From Uranotaenia lowii (lineage: Eukaryota; Arthropoda; Insecta; Diptera; Culicidae), in assembly GCF_029784155.1 (NCBI RefSeq), contig NW_026598456.1, positions 1 to 64,000 on the forward strand: 64,000 nt of DNA. Direction: 5' to 3'. Within the stretch, counting starts at the first letter, position 1. Every line of letters starts with the position of its first letter. Below are positions 10,558-22,959 of this stretch, piece by piece. The translations under genes were made by a program, and so were the position numbers. The notes beneath the pieces were generated by a model, which was given only the letters and a program-made list of their open reading frames with translations, was not told the origin of the DNA and did no database searches.

Positions 10558-13460
10558 ATGTACATTCCACGCGCTACTTTATCTTAAATTTAACCGTTGG
10601 CATGATCACCCACATATTGTTGTTTGTTGAGATCCGCTTCTTGTTTGTTAATTCAGGATTTTTCAGAGGAAATTTTTTCGAATTTGCACAAAATTGTGTT
10701 TTCAACTTGCTGCAAAACTCGATATTTACAACACTCGACGTAATTATCCAACATGGCAGGCCTCGCTGGATATATTTACGATTCGTGCTAAAAAAAACCA
10801 CTTGCCGCTTGTTGCATAAATAACTATTTTCGTATTTTCTTATGATCTACGTTACTTATTTTAAATTAAAATTGTACTTTGCTCGAACTGAACAAAAATT
10901 TAAACGAAAACGGATAAAAAAAAACATATTCCATGATATTATTATCATCAGTCCGTCGTAAACTATTCGGCAGTGTTGCCAACTTAACGGTCAATAATTC
11001 CTTTTTCCGAAATCAAGTCAAAACAAAACCAATAACGCCAAAAACTGAATTTCTCGTTATGTAAGATTGATTGTTGCTTCCGCTCCCGCTGGCTGGCCAT
11101 GTTCGCGAGCAACAGCAACGGCGGTCCCGGAAATGCTAATCGAATTTTGAGGTTTTATGATTTATGGGTACCTCCTATGTACATATGTGTGTAAGTGAGC
11201 CGGCAAAAAAACCGCCAACCATCATCGTTTTGTGCTCGAAATTGATTTGATTCGACGAATCATTTCCTCCTCCTAACAGCGCAGATTTGGAAAAAAAACG
11301 ATTCCAGTATGCACAAACACTCACTGCTGGCTGACGGTGCATTCGCCATAACTTTGCTTTGAACTTTACGAGCACCTCAAAAGCGGGCAAAAATCGACCT
11401 ATAGCTAGTAATATTTGGAATCCTACCGAGAATCGAGAAAAGGGTTGCATGCTAGTCGAAAGCACAGTGGTTTTTTGGAATCCATTAGTTGGAAAAGCGA
11501 ACAGCCGTAAAAAAAAATCTAAAACCTGGCAGGAAATTTTGCTTTTATACTGCTGCTAGTTTTTCCCATTTATTGCCACTTGGATTAAGCCGTGGATTTT
11601 TTTTTCTCCTTTTTTTAAAAATCCATCAAACTCTCACTATGCAAAGCCATTTGCCGCCAGAATTCAAAGAAATTGACAACCAACGGAATCAATACCAAAC
11701 ACCCTGTGCAGCAATGTCAGACTTGTTCACATTTCGCTTCTTGAAAAATGATCGGTGGCATTTGATTTGGGTGGACGGTGGAAAATCAGTTCCTTCACCG
11801 CATGTTCAGCAACACGTGGTAGATTCTTAAACATCGTCATCACCATTATCATCATCATCGCCGTCCTAAGTAGTTCGGCTTTGGTAAGGCTAAAGTTCAT
11901 CAACGCCCCAGTTCCACGATACTAGTTGGTACTCTAAGTAGAACCGAGCAACGATTCCAGAAAACTTGTTTGGCTCAGCCAGCCATATTTTCCACCCACA
12001 TCATGTGGGGACGTTGTTCCGAGAAAGGTATTATCGTCTCCGACACAAATTCCCAGGAATTTGATGTTTTGTGGCATTTGAATTAGAATCCCATCTACCC
12101 GATACGTCGCGGTTTGTTCCAACGTTATTGTTGCTGGAGGTTTCCACCACATTTTATGGGGTACCATGCATGAATATTTGAGGCACGTTTGAGCAGGTTC
12201 GTATGATATACACGGACATTACCACGTGAGACCAGCACTGCAACTGACAGAAGCGTTCATGTAAAAGGGGAGAGTAGTTTAACTTCAAGCAAGATAAATT
12301 TTACACGTGCAGATAAAAGTCCAAAGTAGATACGGTAAATACACAGATCGAGATGCAGAATTTGAGTCCTGATTTTAAAATCATAAGTCTTACTCAATGA
12401 ATCAAATTAATAAAATTTTAAATTCAGTCTTCTCCTTTTAAAATATCAATTCTCAATTTAAATTTGAGTTTCCTGGTCCTTCAAACCATCAGCATTAGGT
12501 ACGCCTATGAATCAAGGTGCAAGTTTTAAAGCCTTCATGTTGGTTCAACGTTTCGTGTAGCATTTATTTTCGGGCACTAATAATAACAATTGTTGCTGAA
12601 GGTTTAAATTGCATGGTTCATTTTCTGAACTTCTTAAAATTTAGAAAGAAATGTACACCCTGACATTAAAAAAATGTTTGTTATTAAACATTGAAAACTT
12701 CGTTGACGCATATATTTTTGCAGGTGGTTAGGTACGTAATTTGGCCGTTTGGGAATTAATCATATACAATCTGTGAGCACCAAAAAAAAATCGTGGGAAA
12801 ATGGTTGAATTTATTGTTGGCGATTAACATTGTTAACATTTCAGCACATTTTAGGTTAATTTTTTGTGAGCAAAGACTCTTCTCTCGATGAGTGTTTAAC
12901 TTGAAGTAATAAAATGTTCCTGGTAACTGAAAGTCACATTTTGTCTTTAGAGTAATTTAAAGTTAGCAAAAATCTCTTTTGATTCTAATATTAACCTTTG
13001 ATCGAATTTTAGTTCAAACCAGTTAAAAAACTTGAGTCAGAAACGTGAGCATTTTTTTTTGGTTCTTTATGGCAACATTTTGGAACCTTGCATTCAAAAG
13101 AGGATGTTTTTCTTATGTGTAGGATACAGATGAACAGTAAAAGAATTGAATAGCTGAAAATAATGGTTAAAGATTTTGATCAATTACACATCCAATGAAG
13201 TGTTCTTTTCTGAATGTGTAGATAGCTTTCAGCCGGTTAAGAAAGAGAGAGATGAAAAAGTCAGTCAATTAACGAATTTTGGCGTGAACGGATGTTGTTT
13301 TAGCCCACTAATTTATCATACTATGCGCGGGAAAAGTTGTAATGTAAAATGGCGATGAAATAAAAAGTTCTCTTCAGTACCAGTTTTCATAAAGGAAAGT
13401 AGTTTCTTATTTTCCTACCCAAAAGTCAGAATATGGTCTGACGAAACAATAATTTTGCAT
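10558..13460. other. Non-coding stretch including a less AT-rich block (10.9-12.2 kb)
   Basis: No coding region is supported. Between about 10,960 and 12,200 base composition is more balanced and I recognise no transposon, unlike most of the window. It contains open frames of about 100 codons in several overlapping frames (for example 11175-11465 minus and 11489-11830 plus), without any domain I know. It could be host regulatory or untranslated sequence, which is inference only. Confidence 0.45.
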
Positions 13461-14136
13461 GGGTCTAACACTTTCAAAAAATCAATTTTTTTTATTTTTT
13501 ATTTTCTTATTGTAAAACATTTCAAGAATATTGTGTCAAATTTTCAAGTCAATTGAAGCAAAATTGTAGAAATTATAGGCCTTTATCTCCTCCTATTTAA
13601 TACTGCAAGAAAGCAAGAGCAGAAACTTCAAACGCGTTTTTCTCGAATGCACATTTTTAAAGTCCGTGGACATCGTCATTTGAAAACTACTTATCCGATT
13701 CTTTTCAAATTTGGAACATATTTTCTACATATAAAATACCAGACCCCAACGTTTTTCCTTTTTTTTTACTTTGGGGAGATTTTACAGATAAAAAATGGCG
13801 GATTTTTTCGTGAAAAATCGTAGTTTTTACTTCAAACAGCCACAAAAATTTCATAATTTTTTTTTAAGTTAAATAAAAACGGTGGGGTCCAGAAAAACAT
13901 CTATTAAAAATATTTTGCTCTGATTTTTTGACTTCAGATGATTCTGTGCTGAGATACAGTGTCCACCGCAAATCCTGTTTTCTAAAAGGCATCCTCCAAA
14001 GTGCTCCGTCACCGGCTCATTTTTCAATATTTTTCTAAGAAAATGTTCTTTTAATAATGCTTTGTATAATGCAAAAAATTTGAATACATTTGTTTGAACG
14101 ATAGCTCTATACAAAAATCGTGAAAATGGTGTTTTT
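13461..14136 (-). mobile_element. Truncated second copy of the TTAA-type MITE
   Basis: This is the reverse complement of most of the element at 17953-18682. It runs from GGGTCTAACACTTT through the AAAAACGCGTTTTTCTCGAA-type word, the CCGTCACCGGCTC segment and TTTGTTTGAACGATAGCTC. The C-run termini and the TTAA flanks are missing, so both ends have been lost or eroded. A frame of 81 codons here is just the shared MITE sequence. Confidence 0.75.
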
Positions 14137-14733
14137 TTCTTTTTTCTCTTCTAAGTAAGATGACATATTTTACAGATTTATGCTCCAACATATGAACTTT
14201 TAAACCAAAAATAGAATTATGAATTTTAATGTTTCCTAGCATAGGTTCCAAAATCAAATTCCAGTTCAAATTGACAATCCATGAAAGTTCATATGTTTAT
14301 CGTCAATCCTTTCATTCTGTATATATTCCATTATCGATTCTTTTTGTGCTTTTCAAATGTATCCCTTTGCTACTCTTGAAACGAATAAAAAAATTCGGAG
14401 ACTGAAAATCCCAACCATGTTTTTATCAATGATGCAAAAATATGCTAACTGTATTACGAGGACTATAGTTTCGGCATCCACGCAGTACCCAAGATGTAAA
14501 GCGGAAAAGCGGAAATCGGCACTCCATATCCGATTAAATCCCTACCGGCTCCCACAGCAGGTCAGTACGGAGTGCGTTGGTATCGCGTGCCCACCAATTG
14601 AAAAGTTCCGAACAAAAACTGAGGAAATCGATTCATATACTAATTAGAGCAATAATTAATCCGAGCTCGTTCGTTTGCTGGTTCGATCGTCCTCAGCCGA
14701 CATAAATACAAACATACATATGTATATACTACA
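14137..14733. other. Non-coding, one 96-codon frame of unknown nature
   Basis: A plus-strand frame at 14357-14647 could encode 96 residues, rich in Lys, Arg and Thr, with no motif I recognise. The local sequence is less AT-rich. The repeated word ACATACATATGTATATAC at 14713-14730 is low-complexity. Confidence 0.35.
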
Positions 14734-15725
14734 CTAAGCTGAGACGATATGGGGTCTTTTTCCAATTTCTCAAATCCTGGGGTTTCAATAGCTTCGTTTT
14801 TTCAAAACTCATCCATGTTTTTTGCAGAATTTTTAAGTTAATTTCCAGAGTAAATTTCCACTATCAGGTTTGTATGGGAAAATTCAATGTTTTAGTTTGA
14901 AAAATCAACATCATTTTTGTTTCTTCTGTGGAATTGAGCATGCTGATGGGTTTGGTGTAGATTTTTGATTTCAATGTCGAAGGCCGTAACTTCGTATCTT
15001 TTCAGATAAAAAAGTTATTAGCTGTTGAATTGGCATTGTTGGCATTGCAAATCAATCAACTCAACTGACATCACTGCTGTCGCCTAGCGAGGTATAGTCC
15101 TATTTGCCACTGGTAGTGTTCGTGAAATTATGCTGATTGCTTCACCAACACTTTTCAGTTTTGGGACAATCAACCTCAAAAACGACCATGTTTGTCGACC
15201 GGCTGTCCATTTTTTGTACCGAGAGTTTTTGAGGTTAATTGTCCCGTCTCATCTGTACACGCTCTGCAAGTGTGCGTAAGAAATGTCAAAAACAACTCTA
15301 TTGCTTGAAAAGTAGTCATGCAATTCTTCGCTAGGCACCAGCAATGATGTCAGTTGAAATGATTGTTTTTCAATGTCAAAAGACATACCCTTATTAAACA
15401 GCTTAAAACTTTTTTTGCATAATAAAATACGAAGTTACGGTCTTCGACAAAGTTGTTCAGCGGAAAGTTTTCTTTAAAAGATTTATCAATCAATGGCACA
15501 AAACCCATCAACATGCTCGGTTCCACAGAAGAAACAAAAATCATGTTGATTTTTACGAACAAAATATTCAATAATTCCATAAAAACCAAAAAATCAAAGT
15601 TTACTTATGTAAAGGTTACTTAAAAATTTTGCAAAAAATCATAAATGAGTTTTGAACCAATACAAAGCATTAAAGACCAAAGGATTTTGGAAAGTCAAAA
15701 ATGATCCCAAATCGACTCAGTCTAG
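14734..15725. mobile_element. Fully palindromic foldback element, 992 bp
   Basis: The left end CTAAGCTGAGACGATATGGG pairs with the complement of the right end (CTAGACTGAGTCGATTTGGG). The pairing continues along the whole length: AAAAATCAACATGATTTTTG, CTTCTGTGGAA, GATGGGTTT, CGTAACTTCGTAT, AACTGACATCA and GCCTAGCGA all have diverged complements in the other half. The innermost pair is GGGACAATCAACCTCAAAAA with its complement, around 15170-15250, so the loop is only about 50 bases near 15215. The flanks share the exact 7-mer TACTACA (14727-14733 and 15726-15732). No coding. The class is probably hAT-like, but a 7-bp repeat does not settle it. Confidence 0.8.
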
Positions 15726-15732
15726 TACTACA

Positions 15733-17611
15733 TACATTCATTGATCGCTATCGATGGAATCGAGCGGCAATCAAAAAACTTTGTGAATTTCCCGCTGGGT
15801 TCAACTTTCCGTGGAATGCTCGCAGCGGGAAACAACTGAATGTGTTATTTTCAAACTGTTCGTTTGTACTATGAATAGTTATAGCAGCAGCACCGCTGCG
15901 ATTCAATTATAAATTTTGACAATACAATATATAGGTACATTCAGTTTGAAATTGTTTCTATAGTTGCAGCACAGTAATTTTGCATCTCTGTCTTTGCTTT
16001 GGTCGATTTTTCTGTCTTTCACGAATATTTTCTCAATACTACGTACGTACGTACTAAAGATATCAATCTATTCAACTTCTTTGTTGAAGACTGCAAACCA
16101 TTTTCACTTAGGCTTTAAACATGATTTCAAACAAAACGGAGAAAATAACTGAATGGGTTTTATTCAGAAATCAAATTTACTAAAGGTTTATGGGAGAATT
16201 GAAACTTTTTAAATCTTTATAAAACTTTACTTTTGAAAAAAAATGTTCACTTTTTTTGATGATTTTTCAGCCACCTAAGGAGTGTATTAGAAAAAAATGA
16301 AACACAAAAACAATATATTTGACTTTTTATCACTTTACCACAGCATTCGTAATGACTCGATTCTAGATCCAGACGAATCAAAGTATAAACGTTGTGGGAC
16401 CTATTTAAGTGCTTTGCAGGGAAAACGGTCACATTTGGAAGCAATCTTCTTTGTATATTGAGCCATTAATTGTGTCAATCATTATGAAACACCGACTGAA
16501 TATCAGCTTCAACAGATCACCATCCTCCTCAAGTTCCAGACATAAAAAATTTCAATTTGTCCCTCTTGTTTATCTTCGGAACTTCCAGGCGAGATTTGTA
16601 AACGGAAAGCTTTTAGCTGAAACCTGCCAGGTGCCAGCTAAAGAGATCGTTTAGCTGTCCATTACGAAAGTTTTCGAAATTTCTCCTCGCTAGCGGTCCA
16701 AATATTTTGCGCACTATTTGATAACCGCATTTTGTTTATTTTAGCGGTAAGCAGTTTTTCAACCTTGTAGATATTTAATCAGGCCTGTTTATAAGTTAGC
16801 TAGACGAACCAATCAGAAAAATTGATCCTATTTATTTATCATTTTCCGTTTTGAAATTTTCGAATTGCGACAAAACCTTTCACATCTCTTAACTTCATGG
16901 AAACAAACATCGTCACTTTTATTCAAATTTAAGATCACTGTAAAATCCTCTAGAATTCCTTAAATGATTTACCGTACAAATTTTGGTTGAATAGTTGAGC
17001 TCCAGCTGTTTTTGTGTCTCCCACTGGGACTTGTCAATGAGCTTCTGTATTGGACGCTATCTCATGAACCACATAACAGATTGTCCCCAAATTTTTTACA
17101 AGTATACATTACACTACTAGGTAGCTTCACTGAAAGCTTGATCAATTTCCATCGATGCATTCCAAAGTTATTCACAAAACGAAGATTTGCATCTTTTTCG
17201 TATATACTCCTTAAGACTGAAGCTGATTGAAAAATAAAAATAAAAATTTAGAATCAGCGCCTACAAATAGTCAAAACCAGTTTTCAAATCAAGCAACCTC
17301 GAAAAAATGTGAATTTAGTTCCTTATGTTATAATTATGAATATGTGTTTTGAATTCTGGAGATAAATTTACATGTATATATATAAACACATATCGCTGAA
17401 AACTTCATTTATAAATATATGTAACCCTTTTTTGGTTTTGAAGATTCTAAATTGTCGCAATAGTTATATGTATCACAAAATTCTCTTTTCTGATTTATTG
17501 TTGCTGGAATCTCTTATCCCTCTCTAACTTGTACTCTGAATTCTGTTGACGATTTTTTTAAACTTAACTCCGTAATATTCAATATTCGATTTCTGATATG
17601 CAGTACCTGTA
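15733..17611. other. Non-coding stretch with a small perfect hairpin
   Basis: No gene is supported. A 10-bp perfect stem, TTTCCCGCTG (15788-15797) with CAGCGGGAAA (15823-15832), encloses a 25-base loop. The segment around 16290-16395 has a diverged relative near 48.8 kb (listed separately). Confidence 0.5.
16290..16395 (-). repeat. Diverged repeat shared with 48825-48905
   Basis: ACAAAAACAATATATTTGAC and ATCACTTTACCACAG, then CGAATCAAAGTATA, match GCAAAAACAACACATTTGGT, ATCACTCCACCACAG and CGAATCAAAATAGA in the same order, with an insertion of about 26 bases. On the minus strand the two would encode similar short peptides (CGKVIKSQIYCFC against CGGVIKNQMCCFC). It could be a repeat or the remnant of a duplicated exon with a C-x2-C pair. 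The peptide likeness alone is weak evidence for coding. Confidence 0.4.
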
Positions 17612-17948
17612 TATTTCACGGGCATCCATAATAGGAGAGATAAGGGCATAATGGCCACCTTAAGAAGGACGCTAATTCAACCATAGGAAAAAGCTATAAT
17701 TTGTCAGTATTGTTTCGTATTCAGACACTAAAAAAGTCTAATGGGCTAACCCTTGAATTTTTTTTATGCCAAAAGCTGAAAATCAGTCACTGTAGGGGCA
17801 TAATGAGAACCCCCACTGGGGCAGTATAAACACCATTAATTGGGGCACGATGAGCATTTTCTGCCGTAGAATCTGCAGCGAATTCAACTCGATGAAGTCA
17901 AACGAATTATAGAGCTACTGCTTGACTTGTTTCATGTGGCGATTTGGC
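17612..17948. repeat. Fragment of a repeat with GGGGCATAATGAG-type words
   Basis: GGGCATAATGGCCACC, GGGGCATAATGAGAAC and GGGGCACGATGAGCAT occur within 220 bases. Clusters of such words are typical of decayed insect DNA elements, but I found no terminal pair. Confidence 0.3.
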
Positions 17949-17952
17949 TTAA

Positions 17953-18682
17953 GGGGGGGGTAGGGTCTAATGGGTATGAAAAAACACCGTTTTCACGATT
18001 TTTTTTCTAGAGCTATCGTTCAAACAAATGTATTCAAATGTTTTGCATTATACAAAGCATTGTTAAAAGAAAATTTAGTAATTTTTTCGTAGAAAAATAT
18101 TGAAAAATGAGCCGGTGACGGAGCATTTTCGAGGATGCCTTTTAGAAAACAGGATTTGCGGTGGACACTGTATCTCAGCACAGAATCATCTGAAGTCAAA
18201 AAATCAGAGCAAAATATTTTTAATAGATGTTTTTCTGGACCCCAACGTTTTTATTTAACTTAAAAATATTTTTATGAAATTTTTGTGGCTGTTTGAAGTA
18301 AAAACTACGATTTTTCACTTAAAAATCCGCCATTTTTCACCTCTAAAATCTCCCCAAAGTAAAAAAATCAAAAAAGAAAAACGTTGGGGTCTGGTATTTT
18401 ATATGTAGAAAATATGTTCCAAATTTGAAAAGAATCGGATAAGTAGTTATCAAATGACGATGTCCACGGACTTTAAAAATGTGCTTTCGAGAAAAACGCG
18501 TTTTAAGTTTCTGCACTTGCTTTCTTGCAGTATTAGATAGGAGGAGATAAAGGCCTATAACTTCTACAGTTTTGCTTCAATTGACTTGAAAATTTGACAC
18601 AGCATTCTTGAAATGTTTTACAATAAGAAAATAAAAAAATAAAAAAATCGATTTTTTTAAAGTGTTAGACCCTACCCCCCCC
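17953..18682. mobile_element. piggyBac-like MITE, 730 bp, TTAA target site
   Basis: The element is bounded by a perfect 18-bp inverted repeat, GGGGGGGGTAGGGTCTAA at the left and its exact complement at the right, including the same count of eight G/C. It is flanked by TTAA on both sides (17949-17952 and 18683-18686). A TTAA duplication is the hallmark of piggyBac-type transposition. The interior has no transposase. Both halves also carry subterminal complementary stretches. A diverged, truncated, inverted copy lies at 13461-14136. The target may be a tRNA-derived SINE, because a B-box-like GAGTTCAATTCC follows at about 18711. Confidence 0.88.
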
Positions 18683-18686
18683 TTAA

Positions 18687-21135
18687 TGTGTCGGAGATGA
18701 TTAGAACACTCGAGTTCAATTCCAGGTCGAGGTGTTTTTTTTTCTCATTTTCCATTCATGATCCATTGCACTAAACGGTAAGGCGTAGATCCATCAAACA
18801 AAGCAATAACAAAATGACATATGTCTTGTTGTAGAATACAAATATTTCACTCATACTCACACATTTAAATTACGATCTTTAGATTTGAACAAGATAAGAT
18901 CCGCAAAGAAATCTAAGCCAAGAAACTCCGAAATTCGGCATTCTACATATATTTAAGAAACCGCTGGACCAAATTCTACACTTTTTTCAATTTTGAGTTA
19001 CTGAATCTAATGTGCTTATAGTGTTATGCTATACGTTTCATTATTGAATTTTTAAAATTTTATTTATGCTTTTTAGAGTAGCTCACTCACGGCAAGCGAA
19101 AAAACGAGATAGGTATCTCGTATTTGGTCCACAAAGTGTTTATAACGTAAATCAGTTTAAGTTTCATAACTCTTTTGAATGATGACAAACGAGGATGAAA
19201 CAAGTTCATACAAGTTCATCTTTACTTTGATTAAAGTCTCATTTCTTATTTTGGATTCTAATTACGGATTCATTGTAAACGCAAGTTAAAATAGCATTGC
19301 TATTAGTTTTTTTTATATATGACTTTGTAAGTTAATCAAATAGTAAGAATTGCAGAATGCTGAATTTTAACTTCGATTTTTTACTTCAATTTTACATGTT
19401 TATTAGCTTTTATTAAGAAGTCAAAGTTTTTTTTATACAAAATTTGATTTTGATCTATAATTCATGATTTTCCTTTGAATGAGAATCTTATAAGGCTATG
19501 ATCATTAAGAATCCGGGCAGTTACAAACGTGTGTATTTTAAAAACTATTCATTTGTTCGAAAAACTTTCTATGGAGGAAATAAAGGTGTTAATATGACAT
19601 TTAATGTAAAAATTAAAAAAATATTTATCAATAATTTCAAGAAATACTCTAACTTTTTCAAAAAATCTCTTTTTTATCTTTTCACACTTTTCTCAGTCAT
19701 GTATTGATTTATTTTTTTTTACCACAGAAGCAAAACCTTTGCAAAATCATGATATTTTACACAAACTCACCTGGAAAAAGCAATTGGAATCTGTTCGGAA
19801 CCTTTTAACATAATTTTTTTGTCCATCAGAACACATCTGTCTTATTGCGTAAAAACCAGATGCACATATTGCGATTTTTGGAACTGATCATTATTAGTTA
19901 TTTACTTGGTGTCTACTAGTCAGGCAACACTTTTTGCCTGCCGGAAATGGATTTTTTGCATTATTTAAGAAGTCTGCATTCAGTTATCCCCAATAACCGT
20001 AGACTTTTTACCATATTTAAGATCAAGGGTTGCACTCCGATGCAACCATCGCGATGGTTGGTTTGAACTTCGTGTGGATCCTAGAGTGGCTCCTTATATT
20101 TCTTAACCATTTGGTCCGAAAAAAATCAGAAAAATCAACAGTTCATGAGCTTTCAAGTCAACAATGAAGAATTTTCGACGCGCAAAATGCGTAAAAGGAG
20201 CAAATTTGTGCAAAATTATTTTTACCATGTCTTTTTGCATCGTAAATATCTCAAACACACGTTAACTCAAAATTCTATCAAAAATAGGCAAGATAGTCTT
20301 TTCCATAACCAACACAACGCTACTTTGCATATCCGAGCTCTATTAACGTAGCTATCACCGAAATTATGTGCCCGGATACTAAATGATCATATCCTTAATA
20401 CAAGAAAAATGCTTAAAGAGAACTTTTCTTTCACCAAAACTTGAATGCGACTTCAAAAATTGTTATGTTACGATCGAAACTGTATTGCGTTGTATGGATA
20501 ACCCTTCATTCAAGATTTTTTAATTTTTTGTTGAAAATCATTTCAATCAGTTGCAAATGATGTGTACATCAAGAAAAAAATTAAGATTAAGTACGATTTT
20601 TCACTTTTTTTCATACATTAATTGTTGCAAATTTGTTACTTTATGAAACGAAGGGATAATGGGAATTTATTTTCATAATTTTCATCGTTATTTGGTATAT
20701 ACACGAAAAAACTTTTTTTTAGAGTTTCGCGCATTTTTTATGTTATACATATTTGTTGTGAATTTATTACTTAACGCAACATGATTCTATATAAACTTTA
20801 TAGAAATCTATTTGTTTCCTCTATGTAAGCGAATAAAAAATATGCTGCATGAATGCTATATTGACTTCCTTATTTAAGTTTTCCAAATTTGTAATTCCAT
20901 TGAAATTCATAAGAAAATGAAAAATTTAGAAGCTCAGAAGTTGAAGCAAAACAAAATTTATAACCGTTTGCTAATTTAAATTTAGACATATGAGGGCAAG
21001 TAGTGACTTTTTTTTAAAGTTGCTCTTACATTCCAATAGTAGATAAATGGTCAGCATATTCGAAAATCGGTCCAGGAATTTGCAAGTTACGTCTGTTTGA
21101 ATTTTGCAGACCTTAAGCCTTTAAGTTAAGTTTGA
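18687..21135. other. Non-coding AT-rich stretch
   Basis: No gene seen. A B-box-like word (GAGTTCAATTCCAGG, about 18711-18725) just right of the piggyBac-like MITE may be the tail half of a SINE head split by that insertion. GCAACCATCGCGATGGTTG at 20042-20060 is a short palindrome. The rest shows no repeat structure that I can define. Confidence 0.5.
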
Positions 21136-21270
21136 AAGATTGCTCGATATTATCCGGACTTGCCCGGATTTTCAGAACAAAACTAAAGAATGGTCCTACC
21201 CGGTCCGATTTCCCGGGTTTTGTTGAAAAGTGCCCAGATTTGTTCACTCTATTGGCAAAATAAGCAAAAA
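21136..21270. mobile_element. Fragment of the CCCGG hAT-like MITE
   Basis: It carries CCGGACTTGCCCGGATTTTC, GGTCCGATTTCCCGGGTTTT and GTGCCCAGATTTGTTCACT. In reverse complement these follow the order of words in the right half of the element at 6457-6945. The terminal repeats are not preserved. Confidence 0.55.
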
Positions 21271-21420
21271 CTAAAATCGAGTACTTTCAATATTCATATA
21301 TTTTGATTCATTGCCTATCATGATTTTTTATCTTCAAAATCAAGATTTTCATGAAGAACATTAAAATAAGCTCTACAGTAAACATGCATTTTAAACACAC
21401 AAGAAAATACATAATAAATT

Positions 21421-21526
21421 TTGAAATCTCGCGTTTATTCTGAATTTTTGTCTACAATTTTGGAAATTCTTCTTTTGAAATCTCGCGTTTTTTCTGAATT
21501 TTGATCTACAATTTTGAAAATTCTTA
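21421..21526 (+). repeat. 54-bp tandem duplication
   Basis: Two head-to-tail copies start TTGAAATCTCGCGTTT (21421 and 21475) and differ at only a few positions. They look like a recent local duplication, non-coding. Confidence 0.85.
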
Positions 21527-21786
21527 CGATTGAAAAAAAACCATATTTGAACTTCTCACCAAAAATTCATTTAATGGGTACTCTTAGAGAAGTCATTAAA
21601 CGACACAACGCCGAAAAAGGTCAAATATGGTTATTTTTCAAACATAAATGATAAATCAAATTCGAGCGTGTGGGAAACTTTTGTAGTAGAAAACTTGGCC
21701 GTTGAACCAAATAGTATGATATAATTGATTTGATGTCAACCTATCTAGTGTTCGATAAATTCACTTATTCTATTCAGCTAAAGAGC

Positions 21787-22016
21787 TTGTGATATAGCTC
21801 AGTTAGCAAGTCAGATGCCTCTTGAGCTGATGTCCGCGAGTTTGAGCCCAAGAGTGAAGATCGAACACAATTGTACCGAATAAGTTTTTCAATAATTCCG
21901 CCAACTGTGACGCTGATATAAAGTCGCGAATGCCATAAAGAGAAGATGGTTTGAGAAGAGCAGGAACATCAAGGACTTGCTTTTGGCATGTTCGATTATC
22001 GTCTTATTTCGATAAA
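21787..22016 (+). mobile_element. tRNA-derived SINE, second family
   Basis: The head contains a good A-box (TAGCTCAGTTAGCAAG, near 21795) and a B-box (GAGTTTGAGCCC, near 21839) at tRNA spacing. The body follows (GATCGAACACAATTGTACCG, then AAAGTCGCGAATGCCATAA). The word AAGTCGCGAATG recurs near 30350, so this family has another fragment in the window. I see no clear A-tail, so the 3' end is approximate. It differs from the SINE at 10376. Confidence 0.72.
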
Positions 22017-22959
22017 ATTCTGTTCAAGTCAGTGTAGTTGAATTGAAACAAAGGACACGGAACAGCATCAATCATTTACTATTTTGTTGAGAAAGAAGTA
22101 GCGTTTTAAATTCTGAATGTAAAAATAAGAAGTTTTAATCATATAAAGTATAATATTTGACGCATTTCTAGTTCGTAGTACAATTTTACAGAAGTCACAT
22201 TTTTATGTCAACGCAAAGAAATTATTCTGTAATATGTGAGTTTGGATAAGATTTTCTTCTAAGCCCTTAAAAAATTAAATTGAATGTCGTATTTTTTTCC
22301 TGTTATATAGGTATTTTGAAAAACAAGCAGAGCACCAAATATGATCATTTTTTTTATTCATTTGCAATGACATCTGCATTTGAATAATTAGTGATTAAAT
22401 AACCCTTCGAATTTCTAACCAAAGTTAAACTGAACATTTGAAAACTAAAGTCAAAGTGGTGTTAACAAAATTCATAACGCAATGTTTTGTACACCAAAAC
22501 AATTTTTTTTATAACATAGGTCCCACGAGGTGTAACGCTTTTGGTATACTCAAAAAATTTCAATCCTAACCTGACTTTCGTAAATTTATATTTTTTTCGA
22601 AGCGTTTGGTGTCATTCAATTTGGCGCCCCGTTAGGGTGAAGAGAAATTGCATTAATTCACATTAAAAAAATCCATGGATTCGGGAATTCAATTGAGCTA
22701 TTAGCACTTACGTAGTGTGAAAATAGTAGGGTAAAAGTCTAGGAAAATAGCTAAAGGTTTCCCTATAGCGATGATTAAAATAAATCTGATTTGTAATTTT
22801 TGTCTCCATGTAATGCTCATCGAATAACGTTTGACGTCGAAATCAACTCAATTCATTGTGCTGATTAATTGGCCTTACTACAGTGAATATCAATTTCAAA
22901 TAATTATCGGAAAACTTGAAACTCTGATTCAAAGCAATATATATTAATCATTGAATTTA
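22017..22959. other. Non-coding AT-rich stretch
   Basis: No gene or defined repeat recognised. Confidence 0.5.

Noticed and set aside
13869..14114. 81-codon frame repeated near 18.0-18.3 kb
   Set aside because: It is the shared interior of the TTAA-type MITE. The frame is broken in the other copy and has no known motif.
15788..15832. Hairpin as a terminator or small RNA precursor
   Set aside because: A 10-bp stem alone is too short for a microRNA precursor, and intrinsic terminators are not a eukaryotic feature.
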